Position numbers and translations under genes: made by a program. The notes under the pieces were generated by a model that saw only the letters and a list, made by a program, of their open reading frames with translations, made no database searches and was not told where the DNA came from. A DNA stretch of 64,000 nucleotides from Staphylotrichum longicolle (lineage: Eukaryota > Ascomycota > Sordariomycetes > Sordariales > Chaetomiaceae), in contig JAHCVI010000001.1 of the NCBI GenBank assembly GCA_019096155.1, positions 9,052,001 to 9,116,000 on the forward strand. Direction: 5' to 3'. This document shows, piece by piece, positions 45,080-55,533 of this stretch (position 1 is the stretch's first letter; the number at the start of each line of letters is the position of its first letter).

Positions 45080-46509
45080 ATGCCAAGACACGTGGATCAA
45101 GACGTCCACGCGGCATTTGTGGAGTTCCGCGCCGGAGGTACGCCCATTACCCAAAACCCTTCGACCGTGACCTGTATTGACAGTATCTTACCCCATCGCG
45201 TCGCGCACCGGGCTGACCCTATCCTCGTTTTCCCAAACCAGAGACAGAAAGTGCGTGTCGGTCCAGTGCATCTACTGCCAGCAAGTCCGCGCCAAGAACA
45301 CGACCCGTCAGAAGCAGCACCTCCTCCAGTGCGCCCCATACCTCCAAGCCCATCCCGACGTAGCTCTCCAGGCCTCGGCCGCAGCTGCGACAGCAGCCCC
45401 GACCACCGCCCGGCACCCCCGTTCACCCTGCTGGCCCTGCCGGCCCTCCTCCGCCTCCCGCATACCCGGCCTCACATCCGCCCTCCCACCCGTCGCCGCA
45501 TCCCGCACCCAACGATGTCGCACCTCCCGTCCCGCCATACCCGCACGATGACGTCTCCGTCGCCGAGCACACCAACCTCAGCTTCATGCCCAACCCGCGC
45601 ATCAACGGATCGCCCAGCCACCCGCCCCGTCCTTGGGGCCCGCAGGCGACCTGACGCCCGCAGCCAAGAAGCAGAAGACCAAGGCGTCACCGAGCTCGAA
45701 CCTGCCCGAGATACCCCTGCGCGACGTCCACGCCGCGTTTGTTGAGTTCCGGGCCAACGAAGCGACAAGTGCCTCTCGGCTCGCTGCAAGTACTGCAACC
45801 AGGTCCGCGCCAAGAACACCTCGAGGCAGAGAGAGCACCTGATGACGTGTCCCGGGTACCACGCCGTCCTCAAGGACAAGATCCCCGCCAACAACCTCCG
45901 CCACCAGTTCGACGAGGACGATGTGGCGAGCTCGCTGGCCCTGCCCCCGCCGGCTTTTGACCTCGACTTCAGGATGAGCATAAGGGTCAAGCCAAAAATG
46001 AACGTGGGGATGGGCATTTCGGGCCGGCAGAGCTGGATCTCGTGCGTCGGCGGGCAGTGGGCGGGCAGCTGGGGCAAGGGTGTTCTGTTGGTGAGTAGCT
46101 TCTGCCTCTGTATTTTCTTCATCACTTTTCCTACCCACGCTATGTGTCTATCCCAGTCCATCACTGACACGCAAAACCAACACAGCCAAGCGGGCAAGAC
46201 ACCCAGACCACCGTCAAAGACACGGCGACCCGCATCGACGCGCGGTACCTCATGCAGACGACCGACGAGCATCCCGCCCTGATCATCTGCAAAGTCACCG
46301 GATGGCTGACCGGCGAGCGCGACGTCATGGAGAGGCTGGAGGACCCGGTCGCCGCGGACAATGTGGCCGCACACCGCTACCGGCTTCGCGTGACCATGGA
46401 GCTGGAGACGGGCGACGAGCGGTACCAGGAGATCAACACGGGCATGTGGATGGCCACCGGCTGCCGGAGGGGCGCCGAGATAGTCTACGATGCGTACCGG
46501 ATCGGTTAA
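45080..46509 (+). CDS. Two BED-like zinc fingers fused to a DUF3237 domain, frame broken
   Basis: Exon 1 is 45080-45137 and exon 2 starts at 45244 after a 106-nt intron. The last intron is 46091-46185, and the final exon 46186-46509. Restored length is about 410 residues. Two copies of one module occur: DVHAAFVEFRAG, then CVSVQCIYCQQVRAKN and HLLQC, repeated as DVHAAFVEFRAN, then CLSARCKYCNQVRAKN and HLMTC. The CxxC...H...C spacing is BED-finger-like, implying DNA binding. The C-terminus is DUF3237 (ISGRQSWISCVGGQW, YLMQTTDEHPALIICKVTGW, TGMWMATGCRRGAEIVYDAY). Frame breaks lie at 45380-45425 (two bases), about 45635-45642 and about 45760-45763, all in GC-rich sequence. Only the first module carries an intron at the FRA-G junction. 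Confidence 0.82.
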
Positions 46510-47272
46510 CAATGGGCGGACGACTGTTCCATGTAATACTTATTGCTTGTCAGGAGTTGGGGTGTCGGTGGTCGGGTGTAAGGTTATAACCTAATTCAGT
46601 GATATTTGTTTAAACTGCCGGCGATAGTAATGATAATGACATTTACGACGGCTACCCCTGTGACGTTCCGTCAGGATAGCCCTTGACGACCAAGGCGTAC
46701 GCCTGACTGCGAGGGGAAAAGAACAAGCAAAAGTTGAGATGGTCTAAACAGGAACAGGACAGTCCCCATTACTTGAAACATTGGAAAGCTGTGGTAGTCT
46801 GGATCTCTTCCTCCTCGCAGGGCTTTTTTGGTTCTAACCTGATGTCAATGCTTGAAGCTGCTCATGAGGAGGGGCAAAAGTTGATCAAAACTCATTCTGA
46901 CCGGCCACTGCACAAGAAAATGAGAGGCAGGAGTGATTAAGTTAATATCGTCTATTTATTATCTGGTATCTAGGCAAACGAAGCAAACCACCCTACGCTC
47001 CGTGAAATGCACCAAAATCAGCCCCTGAACACCGATCCCCAACACCGGCCGTAGCCTGCGAACGTCCAATTGTTTTGGAGGTCCAAGGAAGCAAAATCAA
47101 CACCCGACCGCCTTTGCCATGTGCTTTTCGTAACCCCCTTCTTCAGGGGGCGACATGACACGTTCTCCGTCCATCACGGATACACCAACCACCACCCTCA
47201 AAAAGACACACACCGTAGGCCTCAACCCTGTGTGCGATTCTTGGTTGCCATCCCACTCGAAAAAAACCTGCA
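46510..47272. other. Convergent spacer
   Basis: Between the stops of the DUF3237 and MFS genes, presumably 3' UTRs. No gene supported. Confidence 0.55.
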
Positions 47273-49014
47273 TTACGGGTTGGCGACGTAGCTCCTCGCG
47301 CGCACCAGGTCCTCCATGTCGTGGTGGAGCGGCTGGTAGGGGTCGGTCTCGCGCTTGTTGGCGTTGTCGACGTCCGAGTCGGACGTGGTCTCCTCGTCGT
47401 CGCCGCCGTAGGCGTACTTGCTGCGCCGGCGGATGGCGGCGCCGTACTTCCAGAAGGCGAAGGGGATGGCGCAGCACGCGAGGCTGAGGAAGGCCAGGAA
47501 GCTCGACGCCCACTGGTCGCCCATGCGGTCGTACATCTGCTCGGTGAAGAGCACGACGCCCGCGCCCCAGAAGGAGCGGATGCACGTCTTGGCCGCGAGC
47601 GCCGACGCCGCCTGGTGCTGGTACGAGTCGACCAGGTAGTTGTTGGCCGCGTTGTAGAGGAAGATGAAGCCGAAGCCGACGGGCAGGCCCGCCAGGCAGG
47701 GGCCGACCCAGGTCAGGCGCTCGTACGACGTCCAGGCGAAGATGAAGAGGCCGATGGGGATGAACCAGCAGCTGGCCATCATGGGGATGAGGCGGACCTC
47801 GGCGGGCGGGCGGCCCTCGTGCTTGGCCACGAGGGTGAGGTAGTGCTTGTTGACCCAGGGGGAGCAGATGGCGGAGAGGATGACGCCGACGGCGACGGGG
47901 ATGAACATGAGACCCGTGATGCCGGAGCTGTAGCCCTTGCGGACCTCGAAGATGATGGGGTAGGCGACGAAGAACATGTACAGGAGGCCGTACAGGACCG
48001 ACATGTACAGGCTGATGAGGAGGACGATGAGCTCGGTGAAGAGCAGCTGGAAGGGACGGATGAGGAAGACGCCGATGCGCTGAGAGAAGGGACGGGGGTC
48101 GAGCTCGGCCTCGGTGACGTGGCCGTTGTCGCCGGTTTGCTTCCTCAGCTTGGCAGCGCGCCGGGCGAGGATGGTTGGCGCGTAGGTCTCGGGGACGGTG
48201 AAGGTGATCAGGACCCAGACGACGAAGGCAAAGATGAGCTGGATCCAGTAGAGCCAGCGCCAGCCAGCGGCGTCGGAGAGGAAACCGCCAATGAGAGGAC
48301 CGACTGTACAATGTCAGTACGTGAGGTGAGGGAACTCGAGGACTATGAAAACGCACTCGCAGGGCCGATGAAGGGAGCGGCAGAGAAGGCAGCCATGGGC
48401 ACGCCACGCTCCTCGTTGCGCCAGAGATCGGCAAGAGTACCGCCGACCAGAGTCATGGGTGCAGAGAAGGCAATGCCGTCGATGGTTCTGCAGACGATGA
48501 GGGTGCCGATGTTCTTGGAGACGGCACAGGGAATGATGAAGATGACGGCAAGAAGGAGAGTCGAGCCACTATGTGTCCAGCGGTCAGTAATCTGCTGTAG
48601 TTGAAGCGTGCTGATGGAATCAGGGGTTCCATACTAGATGATGCGTCTCCCGTAGACTTCAGAAAGAGGGGCGAAGATCATGGGACCTTGACAGAGTCAA
48701 TACAACCAAGGCATTAATAGAAGTCGGTTAATTCAGGGGAACTCACCGACGCCAAAGCCAACGACAAAGACAGAGATGGGCACAAGAGCAGCCTCGTGGC
48801 TGACGTTGAACGATTCAGAAACACCCCCTACGTCGGCGGTGATGACACTGGAGCAGAAGGCGACGACGAAGCATGTGATGGCGACGACCATGGTGATGTA
48901 CCACTTGAAAGCCTTTGACCAGTTCTTGGGGTTCTCCGGGTCCCCGTCCGCAAAGGCAACCAGCTTGTAGTCCTGTCGTGTCTCCCCTTGAGGGGGCTTG
49001 GCTGCTTTCTCCAT
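47273..49014 (-). CDS. MFS multidrug/polyamine-type transporter (DHA1 family)
   Basis: Twelve-TM proton antiporter of the plasma membrane exporting drugs, toxic compounds or polyamines. Exons are 49014-48747, 48686-48635, 48568-48357 and 48303-47273, giving 520 residues. Introns are 53-66 nt. The cytoplasmic N-terminus contains the DHA1 hallmark [14 protein letters not shown]. Motif A is PLSEVYGRR, rebuilt across intron 2. [17 protein letters not shown] is followed by the antiporter motif C region FIGPAIGPLIGGF, rebuilt across intron 3. The central loop is charged ([16 protein letters not shown]), and the C-terminal tail is acidic and basic mixed. The substrate cannot be told from sequence. 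No regulator or biosynthetic gene is adjacent. Confidence 0.95.
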
Positions 49015-51327
49015 GTTTGAGTGTGCTCTCAAGGGTCGAGCTCGTAGGTCTGTGTCCTCCAATCAAGTTCTATCCTTCTCTCGTGCAAGTGATCGATGTA
49101 GTTTGGTTCTCGTTAAAGTTGAACGAGTGGTGCCCAAAGTCGTCGTCGATATTCAAGTATCCGGTCCTGGAAAGGAAGGAAGGGCGAAGCGAGGGTTTGA
49201 TGAAGTGGTATAAGGATTGTAGCGATGGCGTTCCACGTCCCACACAACACTGCTGCTGTTCAACTGTTTCCTCCATGGACCACTTGGGGGTCCGCCAGGA
49301 CTTATTATATCCATGGTTCGCGTTTGACAGCTTCGCTTACTCGGAAGCACTCGGTAATGAATGTCAAAGGGAGCACTCTTCCCTGCAGCGATCGATAAGG
49401 ACGAGCAGTCGCGAAGCAAACACTGGGCGAAATTGGAGCCGTTGCCCCCCGGGATCTGGCCGCTTTGGAAGGGGTGTTGACCAATGCGCGACAAGGCTCG
49501 CCAGGATAGCTGAGAAGCTCATCGCCCTAGAAGTGGCGACGGTGGAGCCCCTGAAACCTTCTTCAAGCAATCCTGCTGCTGCGTCGGGGGTTTAGCGGGT
49601 TTAGCGGGAGCCACCTTGGCATCGTCACCGCGCCAAGACCTTCCAAACGGCGTCCCGGCTTCGGCGCGAAGGAATAAGTGGGTGGGAAGCCTTTTGGTTG
49701 GCTGGAGCACTCGGCTTTCTCGCCGTCCATGAAAGCGCGAGGGAATCCTGCTGCTTAATGATAAAGTCCACATGCACAGCTCGCGTCCCGAGTGCTTACT
49801 CTCGACAAGCCAGAGCGGGCGAGAAAGACAGGCTATACTGCAGACTTTTCAATGACCTAATCTGGTTCAAAAGCCGCTGCAGAGATGTCTTTCCCACGTG
49901 CGAAGGCTTCAGCTCGCCCCTGAGCTTCAGGTACGGCCGTCGCCACGCGTTCACAACGCGCTCAAGCTTCAGACCGTTTCCCTTTCTCCGAGAAACGCGT
50001 GTTTGATTCATGAGCTGGAAATGTTCGGACGGACGTGTCGCGTCGACAATCTTCAAACAAACGTCCTGCAGCTCGACGAAGCCCACGGCAGGGCATGCCT
50101 CCATAGGTGGAACCGTCCGTTCGGTCCCTTTGACTCCATCCTTGTACCAGAGCAGCAGTCGGCTCCATCTTGAAGAATTCGGTGTTTCGATAAAATGAGG
50201 CTGCAGCAACTTGAATGAAGCTGCGACGCTTGACCAAAGCAACACGATGTGTAGAGTCTTACACATGGCACAGCCTTTGGTCCTGTGTATGAAGCCATCT
50301 CAAAAGGAATCCCTCATGGTCATTGTCCATGAGACCTTCAAGATCCATCAGGTAGGCACTACTGTGGGTCAGATTGCACAACAGTCAGCTCCATCTAAAG
50401 TTGAGGCCACCCCCCACTTCTGCATGACAAACCCGTACTGTGTATTAGCCATGCACGAAGCAGTCATCGTCTTCGTTCTTCCTTCATCCATCCCAAACCT
50501 ATGTTCGGCTTTAGGGCGGAAAGGATAGCGAGGATAATTCCGGATGTTTCAACGTCTCTCAGCGCCGGCGGCGAATTTTGGGCACGAGCGCAGTGCAAAC
50601 CTGCAAGTGACGTATTTGTGATGGACCTGCTGATGGGACCCGGACGGGATGGAGCCGCCCCGAGCATAACCAATGACTCGCCCGTTTCGGTGTGTCCGCC
50701 CCTCTGCGAGACACATGCCATGTTCCCGTTGTCTCTATTGCCGACTGTCAAACTTGACCCGAGTCGAGATGAAGTCCGTGGTGGGACATCAGAATAACTC
50801 CTGAACTGCTCAGCCGGTCAAGCGGAATGGTAAATGCCCTGGCATGATTCAGACGGAAGAGACATGGAACGACTGGGCAAGTTACCGGGAGTGCATCGCA
50901 GAGGAAGATCATGATGACATGGAGAGATTGCCTGCGGAGTTCCTCAATGCAAAGCTTGAAGATAGAAGTCCACTTCTGACGATGACCCACCGCAAGCATC
51001 CAGGCTATTTTTTTTCTTCTTGCAAGTCTCCACAAACAAAACAAAAATGGCGGTTTAAGGTTTTCGGGCCGTAAACTGGCACTGCCCGAGCCGACAGCGG
51101 GCCAGCCAAGGGGGGGCTGGCTCGACGACGAGCTGCACCTCGGTGACGGGAAGGTGGAACTTTGCAGATCTGACTTTCGCTTCGAGTTGCTGAACATCAC
51201 GAGGGGTCAAGGAAGTGAAAAATAATATAATAATTTACATGTTTTTAAACAGTCCACGTCGTGCTACTAACCTCCTCGACGCGTGGCCCCTTCCGTCGCC
51301 GCAGCCGACCTCACCCCTCCAAATCCA
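49015..51327. other. Intergenic, no supported gene
   Basis: About 2.3 kb upstream of the MFS gene and downstream of the small 137-residue gene. Short unrelated frames only. A short AT-rich patch lies at 51215-51250. Confidence 0.55.
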
Positions 51328-51807
51328 TCATCCCGCCCGCCCCGCCTCGTCGGTCGTGCCCTCTTGATTATCGGGCCCATCCGGCTTGACGGCCATGTCC
51401 TCGTCACAGCCGGCCTCTTCCCACTCCTCAGGGGTGGCGTCCCGCCTGCTGCTCAAGTACCTTGTGCCCCACGAGAACGTGTCGGAGGCCGCTGGACTGT
51501 TGAGCGGCGCGTCGTCGACGATCGCGTCGTCGGAGGGCTCCGGGTCTGGCAGGTCCGAGGCGGCCGTCACGGCTCGGAGTGGCGATGGCCAGAGTGGCTT
51601 GTAGTGTTCGTGGACTTCGAGCTTGAGCGCCGAAACCCTGAACTCAAGGCACTGCTTGACCCTGTTCCACACCGTCTTTTTCTCCTGTGCCAGCCGGGTT
51701 AGACATTGTGGTGGAACTGAGTGTTGGGTATTCAGCCTTATTTTTCATACCTTTTGCTCGCTGGGCGGCTCTTGATCGGGAAACTCGCTCTCGCTCGGGA
51801 GCGTCAT
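51328..51807 (-). CDS. Small two-exon hypothetical protein, 137 residues
   Basis: Exons are 51807-51751 (MTLPSESEFPDQEPPSEQK) and 51684-51328, with a 66-nt phase-0 intron that has a GTATGA donor, a GTCTAACC branch and a CACAG acceptor. The joined protein continues EKKTVWNRVKQCLEFRV and HEHYKPLWPSPL, a likely amphipathic helix. An acidic Pro/Ser-rich half follows, with DTFSWGTRYLSSRRDATPEEWEEAG. No family is recognised. Support comes from the well-formed intron and from composition that becomes protein-like only after splicing. Confidence 0.6.
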
Positions 51808-53053
51808 GTCGGGCAAATGTGACTGAGGAGCGAGCGAGGCTGTCTGGGAGGTTGAATGTTTTTGAATTGAGAGGGGTGCGAGGGCGAGCGCTACCAATGC
51901 GAAGGGCTCTCGCGGGATATTTACGTTGGTAAGGTATTGTAATAAACTTTGGAGGCGCTTCGGTTGGTAGAACTGCGCGTGAGTTGAGCAGAGTTGTCGA
52001 ATCTGCAAACTTGGAATAGGATGTGCTTGGATGAACGGAAAGTCTGGAGAGAAAGAAGTAGGTATAGAGCGCCGGAGTCGGGAAGGCGGGCTTTTGGATC
52101 ATCTCGGCGACCATGGTGACCTGCCTGCAGGCCGTTGCACATATGCCTTGCAGTCAGGCGCAGAATGAAGTTGGTCGAGCTCTTAAACTACGCAATTTGG
52201 AATGGAGCTGCGCCATTTGACAAAATAGTCTACCAACCATGAGGACGTTGGCTCCCTCGAGTTACTTGGACAGTGGAAGTGTTCATGTTCATGACCTGGT
52301 TTATGACCTGAAGGCACACTCAACTAATCCGATGAATGGCAAGTCCTCTTAAAACAGAACTCTTTCTGTGACTTCCTTGTAATTAGATCTGCAATCCATT
52401 AGACAAGTTCAGCAAGTGGGTGTCTCAAGCGTTCACTCTCGAAAGCCAGGCCCGACCAGTGTTTTGGAGAGATGGAGAGACGCCGCAACAGTTACTTGCG
52501 GCAAAATAAGTGATCTCTCAGTCTTACATTTTGTGGTCGCGACAAGGTGGTAGTGAAGACAGTTTTGATTGCCCATTATTTCATCACACTTCTATTATTG
52601 CCAGTCATTGTCCCAACACGATCGGTCTTGCTCTCAGGGGCAATCGTCATTGTCTTCTCTGATCGATTTCCCCTCGGTGTGAATGCTCCGGCTCAAGCGC
52701 ATAAGTGCATGAGCACGAATGCAGCATGCAGTCAACTAAACTGCCACGTAGAAGTCTGTCAAATCTGCGAAGTGTGTCAGCTGCTCGAAGCACGCCTGGA
52801 TGTTGCATCGCATGGCTGGATGCACTTCGCCGTTCTACGAGTCAGTCAGGCTTGCAAGTACAGCAGACATATTTATTCAGCCACTATCAGAGACGTCGTG
52901 AACAGAAAGTCCTATAGGCATATGCTCTTCTTGATGACAGAACCGCAACAGTTCGAGACTTCGTTCAACGTTTGGGCAAAGCGTTCAGCAAAGGGTTAGG
53001 GCTCCGCAAACCAATGAATTCAAACTCCATTCCCGACCATCACCAGCACGTGA
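51808..53053. other. Intergenic, no supported gene
   Basis: Open frames reaching upstream from the small gene (to 52114) look like leader. The frame 52547-52999 has no ATG start and no motif. Confidence 0.5.
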
Positions 53054-53127
53054 TCCTCTGTGGCGCAATTGGCTAGCGCGTCTGACTGTTAATCAGGAGG
53101 TTGGAAGTTCGAGCCTTCCCGGAGGAG
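53054..53127 (+). tRNA. tRNA-Asn (anticodon GTT)
   Basis: A complete cloverleaf of 74 nt without intron. The acceptor stem TCCTCTG pairs with CGGAGGA (one T-G), followed by a G discriminator. The D-arm carries TGGCGCAATTGGCTAGCGC. The anticodon loop is CTGTTAA with GTT at 53088-53090 on a five-pair stem. The T-arm GGAAG-TTCGAGC-CTTCC is perfect. A T-rich polymerase III terminator follows. Confidence 0.96.
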
Positions 53128-53129
53128 TC

Positions 53130-53158
53130 GCTTTTCTTTTGCTTTTCTTTTGTTTTTT
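53130..53158 (+). terminator. Polymerase III terminator after tRNA-Asn
   Basis: Successive runs of four to six T (TTTT, TTTT, TTTT, TTTTTT) begin a few bases after the tRNA 3' end, as expected for polymerase III release. Confidence 0.8.
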
Positions 53159-54371
53159 ACCCATCTCGTTGGGATGGACGTTTGAAGAGAGAGAAGCTCT
53201 AAGTCCAGCACAAAACGGCGACAACATAGGACTGTTTGAATGTGTATACCTAAAAGAATAAACCAACCCAGGGTGACATCCCGGCCCTCAATGCATCTGC
53301 AACATCCACATTCTTTTCACGACTTCATTTCCTTCATCACAAGAACTTGCCTAGATCATTGGCCAGATCAGTCGCCCTCTCTCATACTCCAGCTTGGCTG
53401 TTCCAAATCACTATGAACGCCTTCAGGTTCCAGTTCAGGAATTTCAAAGGTCAAGGGACTTGAGTTCGGGCAGCCCACCCCACATTATTCATTCAAGATG
53501 AATTCACTTCGTGTATTGAGGTGATTCGGCAGTATGCTGTGATCTAATCGGCACTTGAAAAGTTATCGGTCATCCCATGATGAATTCCTCACATGTCATG
53601 GCTCGACAAGCAGTCAGCATGCTTCCAGTTTACAACGACCCCTGTGGGAAGAACCCTGCAAGCTTCAGTCATCTGCGTCTCATTTGTCCCAAGCAAAGCG
53701 AACGAGGGCTGAAATGGGCCAAGTGACAAGCTAGCTCTGGGCAGGCCCGCTCTCAGGGCACTTGATGGTCCCAAGCTTCCTCTCCACGTGTAAGCGGTCT
53801 CCACGTGTGAACTTGGCCAGTCGGGACGATTCCATGCATCTTCCTCTTCCCGCATGCCAAGGAGCGGGGTCTGCATGCCGCTACCGAGTGAAGGAACCCG
53901 GGTTTGCTCTTTGGCACAGAACTAGCCCTCAACATGCCTGGCTCTCGCGGTCAAGACGTGGATCAACTCTCGTTCAACGAGCAAAACCCAGCGCCTGTAG
54001 GCGGGCACAACAATGTCTCTGGAGGGACACATTCGTCTGGGATGTCTCTAGGAGTTTTCCGGACACAACTGGACCCCCTGTCATTGACATCGCGATTGTG
54101 TGCTGAGACCCTGGTATCAAGACAAGACACTAACGAACCACCTACCCAGATGGGGTGGACCATGATATGCTGACCGCACAAAGAGGGTAATCGAACCACA
54201 AAAGTCCCCAGGCCAACTCTCGGCATATGGAGAAAAATATAAACGGCCGAAGTCCGCTGCGTTTCCCCTTTCCACATCTCTCCTCGTGTTGTTAGTCGAA
54301 TGTGCGCAAGCTGAAGCAGAATTCAATTGGCTGGAACGCCATCATTCTCCTGCTAGGAAATCACAGTCACG
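53159..54371. other. Intergenic, holding the promoter of the beta-propeller gene
   Basis: No gene supported. A TATAAA lies at 54238-54243, followed by a pyrimidine-rich stretch typical of fungal transcription starts. Confidence 0.5.
54238..54243 (+). promoter_or_regulatory. TATA box of the beta-propeller gene
   Basis: TATAAA 129 bp before the ATG at 54372, followed by a CT-rich stretch (TTTCCCCTTTCC) near 54266. Confidence 0.5.
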
Positions 54372-55373
54372 ATGAGGTCTTCCATGCAAAGCCTAGGGGC
54401 ATCCCTTCTGCTCCTCTTGTCATCCCCTCTCCCAGCCCTCGCGCTCTCGACACCGACTACCATCTTCACCCTTCCGGGCCCTGTTGCCCCGGCTTCCTGG
54501 TTTGAAAACCTCGCCATCCGACCCAACGGCAAAATCCTCGCCACCCGCGGCGATGCCCCCGAGATCTGGCAAATCGACCCTGCCACGGGCCAGGGCTCCC
54601 TGCTGGTCTCCGTCACAGGCGCCTTCAACCTCACCGGCATCGCCGAGGTCGTCCCGCACAGACGGCCCCAGCTCCAAACCCAGGGCTGCCTCGAGACCTA
54701 CGTCTTTGGCAGCTCGCACATCCCCGCCCCGCTCCAAGTCGAGCCCGGCAGCGCCAAGGTCTGGAAGCTCCAGTTCCCGGCGAGCGGCGCCGCGGCGCCC
54801 ACCGTCTCCCTCCTCGCCGCGATGCCCAACGCGGGCTTCATCAACGGCATCGCGGCCTGGGGCCGGGGCCGCGTGCTCCTGAGCGACACCGAGGCCGAGG
54901 CCATCTACCTGATGAACGTGGAAACGGGGGCCTACACGACGCCGCTGACGGGCCTCACGGGCGTCAACGGCATCAAGGCCGCGCGCGGCTACGTCTACCG
55001 CGCCGACCACCTCTCGCTGACGCTCAGCCGCATCCCGGTCAATCACGATGCCGTGGCGACGGGCCCGGCCGAGATCCTGGCGACGAACCAGCTGATTGAC
55101 GACTTTGCGCTTGACGTGTCTGCGAACGGGCAGGGCAAGGCGTATGTTGGGGCCATGTACAATAACAATGTCGTCAAGGTTGCTATTGCCGCCGCGCCGT
55201 CGTCGTCCCAGGGGGCAAAGACGCTTGTTGCTGATAACTTGAGCGGTACGGGCACTGGGCTTTGCACTGTCGTGGCGTTTGGTCGGCGGCCGCAGGATTC
55301 GGGGCTGCTGTATGCGACTGTCGGTCAGGGAGGAGGGAGTGCCTCTATTGTCAGGATTGATCCGTCGGCTTGA
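54372..55373 (+). CDS. Secreted six-bladed beta-propeller protein, SMP-30/gluconolactonase-like
   Basis: Single exon, 333 residues. Residues 1-25 form a signal peptide (LGASLLLLLSSPLPALA). The mature part repeats blade-type strands: WFENLAIRPNGKILATR, PEIWQIDPATG, GFINGIAAWGRGRVLLSD, AEAIYLMNVETG, GVNGIKAARGYVYRAD, LIDDFALDVSANGQGKAYVG and GLLYATVGQGG. This fits the fungal group that includes lactonase-like propellers and the hetero-Diels-Alderases of some biosynthetic clusters. No polyketide or terpene synthase is nearby, so a cluster role is not indicated. It converges on the MATE gene with only 160 bp between stops. Confidence 0.82.
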   Translation: MRSSMQSLGASLLLLLSSPLPALALSTPTTIFTLPGPVAPASWFENLAIRPNGKILATRGDAPEIWQIDPATGQGSLLVSVTGAFNLTGIAEVVPHRRPQLQTQGCLETYVFGSSHIPAPLQVEPGSAKVWKLQFPASGAAAPTVSLLAAMPNAGFINGIAAWGRGRVLLSDTEAEAIYLMNVETGAYTTPLTGLTGVNGIKAARGYVYRADHLSLTLSRIPVNHDAVATGPAEILATNQLIDDFALDVSANGQGKAYVGAMYNNNVVKVAIAAAPSSSQGAKTLVADNLSGTGTGLCTVVAFGRRPQDSGLLYATVGQGGGSASIVRIDPSA

Positions 55374-55533
55374 GGAGGAGGCTGTTTTTCAGCTAATGAT
55401 CATTTGCGGCTTGCAAGATTTGTAAACAAGATTTCATGATGATCTTGTGAATGTAAATTTGCTAGGTAACATAAGTGTGAAAAAGTTTAGTAGTCCGACA
55501 GCGAAAGCAAAGAGGGGGCTCAGGAAACCATCT

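Noticed and set aside
47321..48604. 427-codon open frame on the plus strand
   Set aside because: It is antisense to the MFS transporter exons, whose protein is unambiguous.
52547..52999. 150-codon frame with several Cys
   Set aside because: It begins at a non-ATG codon, its hydrophobic start is not followed by a sensible mature protein, and it has no family match.
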